Origin: Kroppenstedtia eburnea
GTDB lineage: Bacteria > Bacillota > Bacilli > Thermoactinomycetales > DSM-45169
Length of the DNA: 64,000 nt
Direction of reading: 5' to 3'
NCBI RefSeq assembly: GCF_013282215.1
Contig: NZ_CP048103.1
Span: forward strand, 1,612,001 to 1,676,000
The translations under genes and the position numbers were made by a program. Under the pieces are notes generated by a model. That model had not been told where the DNA came from. It worked only from the letters and a program-made list of their open reading frames with translations, and did no database searches. The stretch's first letter is position 1. The number at the start of each line of letters is the position of its first letter. Positions 16,771-26,165 of the stretch are shown here, piece after piece.

Positions 16771-18045
16771 TCACGTGGATCTGAGCCGCTTGCGCCCCAG
16801 ATAGAGTCGACTGTGGCCATGGGGGCTGCGAAGGCGTTCCGGCTTTCGGATGGCCCAGATGACCAAGATGCCTGTGATTAAAGCCAGACCGGCATTTCCC
16901 AGGTACAACAGTAATTTGGTTTTGGCCAACGCGCCGAACACCGGTGGCCCCAGAGCGACGCCGAGGAAACGGACGCTTCCGTAGAGCGAGGTGACAATTC
17001 CCCGTTCTTTGGAGCCCACCGCCGAAGTGATCAAGGTGTTCAAACAGGGGAGAATCAGTCCGCTGCCGATTCCGATTCCCACCAGATCAGTGATTAAAAA
17101 ATAGGTGTTGGACAGAAAGGGAACCAGAGCCATCCCGATGGAGACGATAAACAGACCGGTGACAATAAACCGTTTCATGGTTTGGATCTTCTGTTTGACA
17201 TGGTTTCCGGCCCACAGGGAGACGGAGCTCATCGCCAACAACGGTATGGCCAGCACCAGCCCTTTCACCACCCCGTCAATTCCGTAGCGCTTCTCCAGAA
17301 AATCGGAGAGGAAAAACAAAACACCGAACAGGATGAACAACGTCAATGCTCCGGCCAGAAAGGTGACCAATAACCACCTCCCATCCCGTTTCCATGTTTT
17401 CGTGATGTTTTCCCTGTACTTGGAAAGGGGTTGGGGGTTGCGGTTTTGTTTCGGTTCCTGGATGAAAAACCAAAGAGCCAGGGCGATGGGGACAGTCAGG
17501 ATCGGAAAAGTGAAGAAAAGGGCATACCAGGTGATCAGAGCGAGCAAGGATCCCAGAATGGGACTGACCACTTTGCCGAATCCGTTTGCCGCTTCGATCA
17601 CGCCCAAGGCACTGCTTCGTTCTTCTTTTTTATACAGATCGCTCACCAAGGCCATGGCGATCGGGGCCGTCCCCGCCGCTCCGATGCCTTGAATGATCCG
17701 TCCCGTCAGCATCAGCCAATAAATTCCTCCTCCCCAAACGGCGGCAAAACCGGTGAGCAAGCCCCCTGCTCCGTAGAGGAGAAGGGAGGGGGCGATCACC
17801 ATTTTCCGCCCGTAACGATCGGAAAGGATGCCGCTCAAGGGGATGATGATTCCTGCAGGAATGGAAAACAGGGTGATCAACAGACTGACCTGCAACGGGC
17901 TGATTTTCAGATCGGATTGGATGGTGGGCAGAACTGGAATCAACATGGAATTCCCCAGAACCATGATCACGGGCACCGCGCTTAAAATGGCGAGGACGAG
18001 TACTTTGCTTTGCTTCTTTTGTTGGGTATTTCCGGACGCCGCCAC
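16771..18045 (-). CDS. MFS transporter (DHA1-type drug or metabolite exporter)
   Basis: A 424-residue, 12-helix permease. The loop between helices 2 and 3 has SGILSDRYGRKMVI, the major facilitator signature, and helix 4-5 has GRIIQGIGAAGTAPIAMALVSD, the antiporter-type motif. The basic C-terminus is cytoplasmic. The frame is open three codons earlier, but the GTG at 18045 is spaced properly from GTGAGGTG. It probably exports a small molecule; the substrate is unknown. Monocistronic and divergent from the next gene. Confidence 0.85.
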   Translation of the reverse strand: MAASGNTQQKKQSKVLVLAILSAVPVIMVLGNSMLIPVLPTIQSDLKISPLQVSLLITLFSIPAGIIIPLSGILSDRYGRKMVIAPSLLLYGAGGLLTGFAAVWGGGIYWLMLTGRIIQGIGAAGTAPIAMALVSDLYKKEERSSALGVIEAANGFGKVVSPILGSLLALITWYALFFTFPILTVPIALALWFFIQEPKQNRNPQPLSKYRENITKTWKRDGRWLLVTFLAGALTLFILFGVLFFLSDFLEKRYGIDGVVKGLVLAIPLLAMSSVSLWAGNHVKQKIQTMKRFIVTGLFIVSIGMALVPFLSNTYFLITDLVGIGIGSGLILPCLNTLITSAVGSKERGIVTSLYGSVRFLGVALGPPVFGALAKTKLLLYLGNAGLALITGILVIWAIRKPERLRSPHGHSRLYLGRKRLRST

Positions 18046-18183
18046 ACTGTTCACCTCACGACTCGTTTCATTTCACTTCGTATAGATTGACCCAAATCGT
18101 CGGGAACTATTTTGATGTATGTCGGAGTGAAAAATGGTGAAGATGATAACAGAAGCAACCCAACCTGAAGGGATGAGATATCG

Positions 18184-18624
18184 ATGGAATACCAAACCCA
18201 TGTTCCATCCAACAGCCTGCGGAGGGATTTGGCCTTCATCAGAGGATTATTGGAGGGACAGGGACACGCGGAAGAGACACCCGAGGGAAAAGTCCTGGGA
18301 CGCTTGGTTCGTGTATTGGATGAACTGGCAGAGGAGAATGAAAAGCTGACTGTACGCCTTTCTGAATTGGAGGAGTACGTGGAGGCGGTGGATGAAGACC
18401 TGAATGAACTGGAACTGATCATTTATGATGATGAGGAACTTGATGACGAAGACATCGGTTTTTGGGAGGTAAAGTGTCCCAATTGCGATGAGTCTGTATT
18501 GGTGAACGAGGAGATTTTTGATACCGCCGAAGAGGCGGATCTCATCTGTCCCCGGTGTGACACCGTTCTTCGTGTCAATGACGAGGGAGAGATCCGGGAA
18601 GAATCGGTGCTGATCGAACAGTGA
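18184..18624 (+). CDS. acidic coiled-coil protein with zinc ribbon (CD1247 N-terminal domain type)
   Basis: A 146-residue protein. Residues 1-55 resemble the CD1247 N-terminal domain (DLAFIRGLLEG and GKVLGRLVRVLDELAEE). A helical, highly acidic section (ELEEYVEAVDEDLNELE) follows. The C-terminus has CPNCDES and CPRCDTV, two CxxC pairs about 36 residues apart that should bind one zinc. Such proteins occur beside spoIIIA in many spore formers, but no function is established. The start follows GGGATGAGATATCG. It has its own terminator. Confidence 0.8.
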   Translation: MEYQTHVPSNSLRRDLAFIRGLLEGQGHAEETPEGKVLGRLVRVLDELAEENEKLTVRLSELEEYVEAVDEDLNELELIIYDDEELDDEDIGFWEVKCPNCDESVLVNEEIFDTAEEADLICPRCDTVLRVNDEGEIREESVLIEQ

Positions 18625-18641
18625 TTGAGTCCGTTTTACGT

Positions 18642-18665
18642 GGGCCCCATGAGGGGCCTTTTTTA
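18642..18665 (+). terminator. terminator of the zinc-ribbon protein gene
   Basis: GGCCCC pairs with GGGGCC around ATGA and is followed by six Ts. Confidence 0.85.
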
Positions 18666-18714
18666 TTTTCAGTTTAATAGATTGATGTCCCGCTTCTTTT
18701 TTGCCGGGCGGGGG

Positions 18715-18743
18715 GAATAATGATTGTCCTTTTGCCATATGGA
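18715..18743 (+). promoter_or_regulatory. candidate sigma-E promoter of the spoIIIA operon
   Basis: GAATAAT and CATATGGA are separated by 14 bp, the spacing and sequence type expected for mother-cell sigma-E promoters. The predicted start near 18750 gives a short leader to spoIIIAA. The B. subtilis operon is sigma-E dependent. Confidence 0.5.
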
Positions 18744-18777
18744 TTAGGTAAATCCAGTGTGGACAGGAGGTCAGAGG

Positions 18778-19743
18778 ATGCTCGCTCCCATTTTGGAAGT
18801 GCTCCCTCTGTCCATTCGCGGGTTGGTAGAATCCCTTCCGTCCCGGGTGTATGAATCTCTGGAAGAGATTCGGGTGCGTCAGGGGAGCCCGTTGGAGGTG
18901 GCCACCCCCTTTCACTCCATGTTCCTCAGCCCCTCGGGTCAGGTGGTGACTCGGGAGAGGGAGGGGTATCGGCCGGACAGAGAGGATTGTCAGAAGATGC
19001 TGAACCTGGTCAGCCGCCATTCGCTGTATGCTCTGGAAGAAGAACTGCGAAGGGGATACGTCACGATCCGGGGAGGTCACCGGATCGGTTTGTCCGGCCG
19101 GGTGGTGGTGGAGGCCGGAAAAGTGAAACATATCCGCGATGTCACCGGATTTAATCTGCGAGTGGCCCGCCAGGTGAAGGGAGTCGCACGGCGATTGCTT
19201 TCCCGGATCCTTCCGGGGGGACAGCTGGAAAATATATTGATCGTCTCCCCGCCCCAATGTGGCAAGACAACTCTGCTCCGGGATCTGACCCGGATCGTCA
19301 GCTCGGGGGAAACGATCCCGTCCCGGAAGGTCGGGGTGGTGGATGAGCGCTCGGAGATTGCCGGATGTGTGGAAGGGGTTCCCCAGCATGACGTGGGTCC
19401 CCGGACCGATGTGCTGGATGGATGTCCCAAGGCAGAGGGGATGATGATGTTGATCCGCTCCATGTCCCCGGAACTCCTGGTGGTGGACGAGATCGGTCGA
19501 CGGGAAGACGGTGAGGCGGTCTTCGAGGCCGTACACGCCGGTGTCTCTCTGTTCACAACTGCCCATGGAAGTTCGATGGAGGAGGTATGCCGGCGACCGG
19601 GAATCGCTCAACTGGTTCGGGAAGGTGTGTTCACCCGCTATATTTTATTGAGCCGAAAACAGGGACCCGGGACGGTGGAGGCGATCTACGACAGGGGGCT
19701 GAACCCGGTGCAGGAATCCGGGGTGGTGAAGACGGGATGTTGA
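18778..19743 (+). CDS. spoIIIAA: stage III sporulation protein AA, ATPase
   Basis: A 321-residue secretion-type ATPase that should power the SpoIIIA-SpoIIQ channel between mother cell and forespore. It contains a P-loop SPPQCGKTTLLRD near residue 163 (the usual first Gly is Ser here), the Walker B-like ELLVVDEIGR near residue 234 and FTTAHG near residue 260. GGACAGGAGGTCAGAGG precedes the ATG; a GTG 21 bases upstream lies before this site and is not used. First gene of the eight-gene operon; its end overlaps spoIIIAB by seven bases. Confidence 0.96.
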   Translation: MLAPILEVLPLSIRGLVESLPSRVYESLEEIRVRQGSPLEVATPFHSMFLSPSGQVVTREREGYRPDREDCQKMLNLVSRHSLYALEEELRRGYVTIRGGHRIGLSGRVVVEAGKVKHIRDVTGFNLRVARQVKGVARRLLSRILPGGQLENILIVSPPQCGKTTLLRDLTRIVSSGETIPSRKVGVVDERSEIAGCVEGVPQHDVGPRTDVLDGCPKAEGMMMLIRSMSPELLVVDEIGRREDGEAVFEAVHAGVSLFTTAHGSSMEEVCRRPGIAQLVREGVFTRYILLSRKQGPGTVEAIYDRGLNPVQESGVVKTGC

Positions 19744-20255
19744 AAATGATCGGTGCTTGTATGATCCTCCTGTCCACCACGGCCTTTGGATTTCGGAAGG
19801 CCCGGGCCTATGCGGAGAGACCCCGGCAAATCCGGCAGATGCGGGGAGCGCTCTCCCTCATGCGGACGGAAATCTCCTTTGGATCCAGACGGTTGGACCG
19901 GATTTGTGAACAGATCGGTCACCGGGAAAAGGAGCCGGTCCGAAGTTTGTATGCCCGCTGTGCTCACTATCTCAGAGAGATGGATGGGGTTTCCACTTTC
20001 GAGTGTTGGAAGCGGGCGGTGGAGGAGACTTGGCCCGCCACAGAACTGAAACAGCCGGAGAAAGAAGTGATCACAGACTTTGGAAAAACCCTGGGGATCT
20101 CCGACCGGGAGGATCAACTGGCCCATCTGGCCCGGACACAGACCAATCTGGAAGTGGAGGAAGGCCGGGCACGGGAGGAGCAGGAGCGTTATGAGAAGAT
20201 GTGCAAAAGCCTGGGCATCCTGGGGGGAGCACTGATCGTGATCCTGATTTACTAA
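19737..20255 (+). CDS. spoIIIAB: stage III sporulation protein AB
   Basis: A 172-residue protein with an N-terminal membrane segment (MLKMIGACMILLSTTAFGF) and a C-terminal one (LGILGGALIVILIY), with a helical cytoplasmic region between. It belongs to the GspF-like inner membrane platform family of secretion systems. Its size matches B. subtilis SpoIIIAB. The ATG lies within the last codons of spoIIIAA, showing translational coupling. Confidence 0.94.
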   Translation: MLKMIGACMILLSTTAFGFRKARAYAERPRQIRQMRGALSLMRTEISFGSRRLDRICEQIGHREKEPVRSLYARCAHYLREMDGVSTFECWKRAVEETWPATELKQPEKEVITDFGKTLGISDREDQLAHLARTQTNLEVEEGRAREEQERYEKMCKSLGILGGALIVILIY

Positions 20256-20273
20256 AGGCGGGGGGAGAAACCG

Positions 20274-20477
20274 ATGCCTTATAACGTCGACGCCATCTTT
20301 CAAATCGCGGGCATAGGCATTATCGTGGCCATGTTGCACACGGTATTGAAACAGATGGGAAAAGAGGAATATGCCCACTGGGTCACGTTGATCGGTTTTA
20401 TCGTCGTGTTGTTCATGGTGGTGGTTTTGGTGGAAGATTTGTTCCAAACCATCAAAAACGTGTTTCTATTCTCATAG
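20274..20477 (+). CDS. spoIIIAC: stage III sporulation protein AC
   Basis: A 67-residue protein with two membrane helices (about residues 8-26 and 38-56) separated by the polar KQMGKEEYAHW loop. Length and pattern match SpoIIIAC, a small membrane subunit of the SpoIIIA complex. AGGCGGGGGGAGAAACCG lies upstream. Confidence 0.94.
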   Translation: MPYNVDAIFQIAGIGIIVAMLHTVLKQMGKEEYAHWVTLIGFIVVLFMVVVLVEDLFQTIKNVFLFS

Positions 20478-20495
20478 CAGCGGGGGGCGATCCAC

Positions 20496-20885
20496 TTGGA
20501 AATGGTCCAGGTGGTGGGCCTGGGACTGATCGCCACCTTTCTGATCCTGGTCATCAAAGAACAGAAACCGGTGTTCGCCTTCCTGTTGGCCACTTTTACC
20601 GGTGTGGTGATCTTCCTCAGCCTGATCGACAAAATTGCTGATGTCCTCGGGATTCTGACCCAACTGGCCGAAAAAGCCCGGGTAAACTCCATGTTCTTGG
20701 AAACCGTGTTGAAAATCATCGGAATTGCATATATCGCGGAGTTTGGGGCGCAAGTGACCAGAGACGCGGGTCAGGGCTCCATCGCCTCCAAAATCGAATT
20801 GGCCGGAAAGATTTTAATCATGGTGATGGCGATCCCCATTATCACGATGATGATCGAAACCGTAGTGCAAATACTTCCTTCATGA
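20496..20885 (+). CDS. spoIIIAD: stage III sporulation protein AD
   Basis: A 129-residue protein with four membrane segments, related in sequence to SpoIIIAC in its first half. The TTG start is eight bases after CGGGGGGC; an ATG two codons later is the alternative. The end overlaps spoIIIAE by ATGA. It is a membrane component of the mother cell-forespore channel. Confidence 0.94.
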   Translation: MEMVQVVGLGLIATFLILVIKEQKPVFAFLLATFTGVVIFLSLIDKIADVLGILTQLAEKARVNSMFLETVLKIIGIAYIAEFGAQVTRDAGQGSIASKIELAGKILIMVMAIPIITMMIETVVQILPS

Positions 20886-22084
20886 GGATGGTTTCCATGG
20901 GTGTTTGGATCCGCCTGCTCGGCCCGGTGCTCCTCCTCCTTGTCACTCTTCCACCTCCCGTCGCGATGGCGGCGGAAGGGGAAGGATTGGAAGAAAAAGT
21001 GGTTCGGACTCAGCTGGATCAACTTCATACCGAGGAGTTGGAATCTTTCTGGGAGGAACTGAGGAGGGAATACGGCCGTTTTTTTCCCGGAGATCAGCCC
21101 CGGGACCTCTTTGATCTGGCAGGTTCCTCCGGCAAAGGGGCCACGGATTGGAAGGCGTATCTGACCGCTTTCGGCAGATATCTGTTTCAGGAAGTGCTCT
21201 ATAACGGCAAGCTGTTGGGGACGATTATTGTACTGACGGTATTCAGCATGATTTTGCGAACGTTGCAGACTGCCTTTGAACGGAATCAAGTGAGCAAGAT
21301 CGCCTATGCCATCGCCTTTATGGTGATCATCATCCTGGCGGTGGACAGCTTCTCTGTGGCGGTGGAATCCGCCCAAACGGCGATCTCCCGCATGAACCAT
21401 ATCATGATGGCCTTGGTGCCTCTGGTGTTGACATTGTTGGCATCCATGGGAAATCTGGGTTCAGTCGGGATGTTTCACCCGATGATCGTCCTCATGATCC
21501 ACCTCATCGGAACCCTGATCCACGCTGTCGTATTTCCCATCCTCTTTTTCTCGGCAATTCTCAGCATCGTCAGCTGCCTGTCCGACAAATACAAGGTGAA
21601 CCAATTGGCGGGATTGCTGAGAAAAGTGAGTGTGGGGATACTGGGAAGCATGTTGACCGTCTTCTTGGGGATCATTTCGGTTCAGGGTGCCACAGCGGCG
21701 GTGGCAGACGGTGTGACGGTACGGACAGCCAAATATGTCACCGGTAACTTTGTTCCGGTGGTGGGCCGTTTGTTTTCCGATGCCGCAGACACCGTGGTGG
21801 GCGCCTCTCTGTTGGTGAAAAATGCAATCGGTTTGGTGGGTGTGATCCTTCTCCTTCTGATCATCGCGTTTCCGGCCCTGAAGATCCTTTCCTTGGCTTT
21901 GGTGTACAGTTTCTCCGCAGCTGTTATGCAGCCTCTTGGAAACAGCCCGATCATCGAATGTCTCAGTATCATATCCAAGACTTTGATCTATATCTTTGCC
22001 GCCTTGGCCACTGTGGGGATGATGTTTTTCCTGGCCATCACCATCATTGTGGCTGCGGGCAACATCTCGGTGATGATCCGGTAG
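20882..22084 (+). CDS. spoIIIAE: stage III sporulation protein AE
   Basis: A 400-residue polytopic membrane protein with an N-terminal signal sequence (to about residue 30, ending PPVAMAAEG), an extracellular acidic region of about 75 residues, and around seven membrane helices. Length and layout match SpoIIIAE. The conserved SVQGATAAVADGVTVRTAKY section is typical of the family. The start overlaps the spoIIIAD stop by four bases. Confidence 0.95.
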   Translation: MRMVSMGVWIRLLGPVLLLLVTLPPPVAMAAEGEGLEEKVVRTQLDQLHTEELESFWEELRREYGRFFPGDQPRDLFDLAGSSGKGATDWKAYLTAFGRYLFQEVLYNGKLLGTIIVLTVFSMILRTLQTAFERNQVSKIAYAIAFMVIIILAVDSFSVAVESAQTAISRMNHIMMALVPLVLTLLASMGNLGSVGMFHPMIVLMIHLIGTLIHAVVFPILFFSAILSIVSCLSDKYKVNQLAGLLRKVSVGILGSMLTVFLGIISVQGATAAVADGVTVRTAKYVTGNFVPVVGRLFSDAADTVVGASLLVKNAIGLVGVILLLLIIAFPALKILSLALVYSFSAAVMQPLGNSPIIECLSIISKTLIYIFAALATVGMMFFLAITIIVAAGNISVMIR

Positions 22085-22092
22085 GTGATACC

Positions 22093-22761
22093 ATGATCGA
22101 ACTGTTGAGCGGTTGGCTGAAACAAATCGTGATCCTGGTTTTGATCGCCGTCTTTATGGACCTCCTTCTGCCCAACAATTCCATGGAAAGATATGTGAAG
22201 TTGGTCATGGGACTGTTGATCATCCTGGCCATCCTTTCCCCGATCTTCCAATGGATCCGCCAAGACTTGGATCTGACCCAACTGGCTTTTGACACGACTC
22301 AGATGGATGAGAAGGGACTCCCCTCTCTGTCCGGGATTCAAGAGGAAAGCAAACGGCTGACAAAGACACAGGACAGACTGGTGCGGGAAGAGGCACAGCG
22401 GCGTCTGGAGCAGACGATTACAAAAGAGGTGGAACAACGCTTCCAGGTCAAAGTGGATCAAACCCGGGTTCAAACCGAGGAAGGGGAAACAGGCGTCGGG
22501 ATCGCCCAGGTGTCGCTCACGGTGCATCCGGCTGAAAAGGAAGAGAAAAAGGAGATCCCCGCCGTCCCACCGGTGGAGGAAGTGAAGCCGGTGATGATCG
22601 ACGGAGGCCGGGACAGGGAGCGTGGAGAGGCACGGAAGGAAAGTTCATCTTCCACACAGAGCGTGTGGGAGGAGAAAATCACCCGCTACCTGGCGAAAAC
22701 ACTCCAACTCGAGGACGGACAAGTACACGTGGAAGTTCTTCAGGGGAATCAGGGGAGGTGA
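22093..22761 (+). CDS. spoIIIAF: stage III sporulation protein AF
   Basis: A 222-residue protein with two N-terminal membrane helices (residues 8-25 and 34-52) and a soluble, acidic C-terminal domain similar to the ring-building motif of secretion proteins. AGGTGATACC precedes the ATG, nine bases after the spoIIIAE stop. The upstream extension of the frame overlaps spoIIIAE and is rejected. The linker around residues 150-195 is longer and more charged than in B. subtilis. Confidence 0.93.
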   Translation: MIELLSGWLKQIVILVLIAVFMDLLLPNNSMERYVKLVMGLLIILAILSPIFQWIRQDLDLTQLAFDTTQMDEKGLPSLSGIQEESKRLTKTQDRLVREEAQRRLEQTITKEVEQRFQVKVDQTRVQTEEGETGVGIAQVSLTVHPAEKEEKKEIPAVPPVEEVKPVMIDGGRDRERGEARKESSSSTQSVWEEKITRYLAKTLQLEDGQVHVEVLQGNQGR

Positions 22762-22767
22762 TCGACC

Positions 22768-23397
22768 GTGTTGAAACAGCTCCTGGATCGGGTGGAGAAA
22801 TCCCTTGGGGACGGGGGAGACGGCGGCAGGCGGGTGAGTGCCTTCCGTTGGTTGATCATAATCGGGTGTTTCGGGGTGGCTCTCATGATCCTATCATCTT
22901 TTTTCTCGGTTCATGAAGAGACGGGTTTGCCTGAAACCCAAACCCAGGTGAAAAAGGAGGAATCGGCGGTCTGGAACAAAGAGGCGAAAAACATGACGAT
23001 CAAAGATTATGAATCACTTTATGAAGCGCGTTTGACCGAGGTATTGAGCAAGATTGTAGGTGTCGATGACGTGGCGGTGATGGTCAACCTGGATTCCTCG
23101 GAAGAGACTGTGGTGGAGAAAGATATCCGCAGATCCAATCAAGTGACTGATGAACAGGATCAAAAGGGGGGGACCCGGAAAAGCAACCAGGAAAATTCCG
23201 ATGCAAAGGTGGTGTTGCGGAGAAACGGGGACGGGGAACAACCGATTGTGCTCAAAAAGTTGAAACCCCAGGTGAGAGGGGTGCTGGTGGTGGCCAAAGG
23301 CGCGGAAAATCTGAAGGTCAAAGCGGCCATGATCGAAGCGATCCAGCGGGTGCTGGACGTTCCGATGCACCGAATATCCGTGATGCCCAAAGGATGA
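22768..23397 (+). CDS. spoIIIAG: stage III sporulation protein AG
   Basis: A 209-residue protein with one membrane helix (about residues 28-46) and a large extracytoplasmic domain. That domain forms the big ring of the channel in B. subtilis. The ring-building motif is seen as VRGVLVVAKGAENLKVKAAM near residue 170. The GTG start follows AGGGGAGGTGATCGACC. Confidence 0.95.
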   Translation: MLKQLLDRVEKSLGDGGDGGRRVSAFRWLIIIGCFGVALMILSSFFSVHEETGLPETQTQVKKEESAVWNKEAKNMTIKDYESLYEARLTEVLSKIVGVDDVAVMVNLDSSEETVVEKDIRRSNQVTDEQDQKGGTRKSNQENSDAKVVLRRNGDGEQPIVLKKLKPQVRGVLVVAKGAENLKVKAAMIEAIQRVLDVPMHRISVMPKG

Positions 23398-23410
23398 GGA
23401 GGGATACAGG

Positions 23411-23989
23411 GTGAATATGAACAAACAGACGGTCTGGCTGGTGACCATGTTGACGTTGATGGTGGTTTTGTCCGCCTACTATATTGTGACGGGTCCGGTG
23501 GAACCGGCAGTGGATCAGACGGTGTTGGAAGAGTCGGGGGATATTCAGGTGGAGACGCGGGAGAAAGATGACGGAGAAAAGAAGAAGGAGAAAAAAGAGA
23601 AGAAAGCGGAGGATCAGTCGGCTGCGGCCAAAACCGACAGCGATTACTTCGTGGGATATCAACTTCAGCGCAGTTCCCTTCGCTCCAAGATGACGGAAGA
23701 ATATATGAAGGTGCTGACAGATCCCGAGGCGTCCAAGGATGCGTTGAAAGAGGCCCAGGGCAAGATTGACGAACTGATGAAAGTGGACAAATCGGAATCG
23801 GTCATGGAAGACTTGATCCGTGAAGAAGGGTTTCGTGACGCTGTGGTGATCACCAACGATGATCACTTTGTCGATGTGATCGTTCAAAGTGATAAACTGA
23901 GCAGAAAACAGGTGGTCAAACTGATCGGGATGGTGAAAAAACAGTTGGGAGTTCCCGCCACACAAGTTTCCATCGCACACCGGGGCTGA
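23411..23989 (+). CDS. spoIIIAH: stage III sporulation protein AH
   Basis: A 192-residue protein with an N-terminal membrane helix (residues 7-25), a lysine/glutamate-rich linker (about residues 48-75) and a C-terminal ring-building domain ending QVSIAHRG. It partners forespore SpoIIQ across the intermembrane space. A GTG start lies eight bases after AGGAGG; an ATG two codons later is the alternative. Last gene of the operon. Confidence 0.95.
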   Translation: MNMNKQTVWLVTMLTLMVVLSAYYIVTGPVEPAVDQTVLEESGDIQVETREKDDGEKKKEKKEKKAEDQSAAAKTDSDYFVGYQLQRSSLRSKMTEEYMKVLTDPEASKDALKEAQGKIDELMKVDKSESVMEDLIREEGFRDAVVITNDDHFVDVIVQSDKLSRKQVVKLIGMVKKQLGVPATQVSIAHRG

Positions 23990-23994
23990 AGGAA

Positions 23995-24019
23995 AACCCT
24001 CCGCGGGAGGGTTCTTTTC
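23995..24019 (+). terminator. terminator of the spoIIIA operon
   Basis: AACCCTCC pairs with GGAGGGTT around GCG and is followed by CTTTTCTT. Confidence 0.8.
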
Positions 24020-24141
24020 TTGCAATCGGGAGGGTTTTCGACAAGAGCGGGATGACAAGATTGATTCCGTGGAAGCTAAAACGTACAATAAACATAGTGC
24101 AGAGGCGAAATACCCGGGGTGAGGGAAACCTTCGATTTCGG

Positions 24142-24169
24142 TTGTGTCGCACTGATGATTTGATATAAA
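24142..24169 (+). promoter_or_regulatory. promoter of the accB operon
   Basis: TTGTGT and TATAAA are separated by 16 bp, giving a leader of about 105 nt before accB. No FapR-type operator was recognised. Confidence 0.5.
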
Positions 24170-24280
24170 ATCATACGGTGTGACAGAGGGTTCCCTTTGG
24201 GATCCATGTCCCTTACCGGGCTTGATGTGTGTGGTAAATAACTCTCTTTTATTCAGGGACCAAGGAGGAGTGGTTGGACT

Positions 24281-24793
24281 GTGCCGATGAAGATGCACGA
24301 ATTACGGGAACTGATCCGGCTGGTTGATGAGTCTAAAATTGAAGAGTTTGAACTGGAGAATGATGGAACCAAAGTGTTGATCAAGAAAGCGCTCTCGGAC
24401 CGGCAGGCGGTCGCTATCGACTCCCCTGCCGAAGTAAGGCCCGTGGAACCGGAGCAAGGAAACCGGGTGGAAGCCGCTCCCGCTCCTGTTCCGGCAACGG
24501 AAGCGATCTCTCCTCAGCAGGCGCCTGCGGCCACCGGGGAAGAGGAGACTGATCTGCACAAGATCGTCTCTCCGATGGTGGGGACTTTTTACCGTGCCCC
24601 TTCTCCCGATTCCGATCCTTATGTCAAGGATGGAAGCCGGGTGGACGAAAAAACGGTGGTCTGCATCGTGGAAGCGATGAAACTGATGAACGAAATCGAG
24701 GCTGAAGTAAGGGGCGAGATCGTCAAGGTGCTCGTGGAAAACGGGCAACTGGTTGAATACGGTCAGCCGCTGTTTCTGGTTAAAGCCGACTAA
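24281..24793 (+). CDS. accB: biotin carboxyl carrier protein of acetyl-CoA carboxylase
   Basis: Carries biotin between the two half reactions that make malonyl-CoA. The 170-residue protein has an N-terminal helical region starting [16 protein letters not shown], a Pro/Ala-rich linker around residues 50-88, and a C-terminal biotinyl domain with VEAMKLMNE (biotinylated Lys near residue 131). The GTG start is 11 bases after AAGGAGGAG; ATG codons at residues 3 and 5 are alternatives. Confidence 0.96.
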   Translation: MPMKMHELRELIRLVDESKIEEFELENDGTKVLIKKALSDRQAVAIDSPAEVRPVEPEQGNRVEAAPAPVPATEAISPQQAPAATGEEETDLHKIVSPMVGTFYRAPSPDSDPYVKDGSRVDEKTVVCIVEAMKLMNEIEAEVRGEIVKVLVENGQLVEYGQPLFLVKAD

Positions 24794-24811
24794 ACAGCGG
24801 AAGGGGAGAGA

Positions 24812-26164
24812 ATGATGTTTAACAAAGTGCTGGTGGCCAATCGTGGAGAGATCGCCGTTCGCGTGATTCGCGCCTGTCGTGAACTGGGGATCGAGACCGT
24901 GGCCGTCTATTCCGAAGCGGACCGGGAAGCGCTTCATGTCACACTGGCGGATGAAGCCTACTGTATCGGGCCGGCGGCATCCAAAGAAAGCTACCTGAAT
25001 ATGACCAACCTGATGAGTGTGGCCACACTTGTCGAAGTGGATGCGATTCATCCCGGATACGGTTTCCTGGCGGAGAATGCCGACTTTGCCGAGTTGTGTG
25101 CAGCCTGCAACATCACTTTTATCGGTCCCGATCCGCAAGCCATTGTCAAAATGGGGGATAAAACGACAGCCAGAGAAACGATGAAAGCGGCCGGTGTTCC
25201 CGTGGTTCCCGGAACTGAAGGTGTGATCGAGGATTTGGATATTGCCGTGGAGACGGCCCGGGAGATCGGTTATCCCGTCATTGTCAAGGCTACTGCCGGC
25301 GGCGGCGGCAAGGGGATGCGGGTCGTACATACGGAGGAAGAGTTGAAGCGGGCGATTCAGATGGCCCAACAAGAGGCGGCGGCCAATTTTGGCAACCCCG
25401 GCGTCTATCTGGAGAAATTTCTGGTGGAGCCCCGCCACATTGAAATCCAGGTGCTGGCGGATTCCCATGGAAACACCATCCATCTGGGAGAGCGGGACTG
25501 TTCGATTCAACGCCGGTATCAGAAGCTGGTGGAAGAAGCCCCTTCCCCGGCACTGGATCCATCCTTGCGGGAAAAGATGGGACAGGCGGCCGTGGCGGCT
25601 GCACAAGCTGTCAACTATTCCGGGGCGGGAACGGTGGAGTTTCTCCTCGATAAAGAAGGAAACTTCTATTTTATGGAGATGAACACCCGGATCCAGGTGG
25701 AACACCCGGTGACTGAACTGGTGACGGGGATCGACTTGGTGAAAGAGCAGATCCGGGTGGCGGCGGGACAGCCTCTGTCCGTGGGGCAGGAAGATGTTGT
25801 CATCAATGGTTGGGCCATCGAATGTCGGGTCAATGCGGAAGATCCCGACCGAAATTTCATGCCTTCGCCGGGAACCATCCAATTTTACCTGCCACCGGGC
25901 GGAGCCGGTGTCCGTGTGGACAGCGGCGCTTATCCCGGTTATTCGATCCCTCCCTTCTACGACTCCATGGTCGCCAAACTGATCGTATGGGGGAAAGACC
26001 GGGAGGAAGCCATTCTGCGGATGAAAAGGGCTTTGGCGGAATTCGCCATCGACGGGGTCAACACCACGATTCCGTTCCATTTAAAGCTGTTGAACAACCG
26101 TAAGTTTAAGCAAGGTGACTTCCATATCCAATTTCTTGAGAAAACCGATTTGGAGGAGAGCTGA
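24812..26164 (+). CDS. accC: biotin carboxylase subunit of acetyl-CoA carboxylase
   Basis: ATP-dependent carboxylation of the biotin on AccB. The 450-residue ATP-grasp enzyme shows the glycine-rich ATP loop GGGGKGMR near residue 164, [16 protein letters not shown] near residue 229 and [14 protein letters not shown] near residue 288, containing active-site Glu, Asn and Arg. The length is standard. It lies 18 bp after accB with GGAAGGGGAGAGA upstream. Confidence 0.97.
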   Translation: MMFNKVLVANRGEIAVRVIRACRELGIETVAVYSEADREALHVTLADEAYCIGPAASKESYLNMTNLMSVATLVEVDAIHPGYGFLAENADFAELCAACNITFIGPDPQAIVKMGDKTTARETMKAAGVPVVPGTEGVIEDLDIAVETAREIGYPVIVKATAGGGGKGMRVVHTEEELKRAIQMAQQEAAANFGNPGVYLEKFLVEPRHIEIQVLADSHGNTIHLGERDCSIQRRYQKLVEEAPSPALDPSLREKMGQAAVAAAQAVNYSGAGTVEFLLDKEGNFYFMEMNTRIQVEHPVTELVTGIDLVKEQIRVAAGQPLSVGQEDVVINGWAIECRVNAEDPDRNFMPSPGTIQFYLPPGGAGVRVDSGAYPGYSIPPFYDSMVAKLIVWGKDREEAILRMKRALAEFAIDGVNTTIPFHLKLLNNRKFKQGDFHIQFLEKTDLEES

Positions 26165-26165
26165 C

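Noticed and set aside
24302-26080. 592-codon minus-strand frame over accB-accC
   Set aside because: Shadow of two unmistakable genes; composition rich in His, Arg and Phe as typical of antisense frames.
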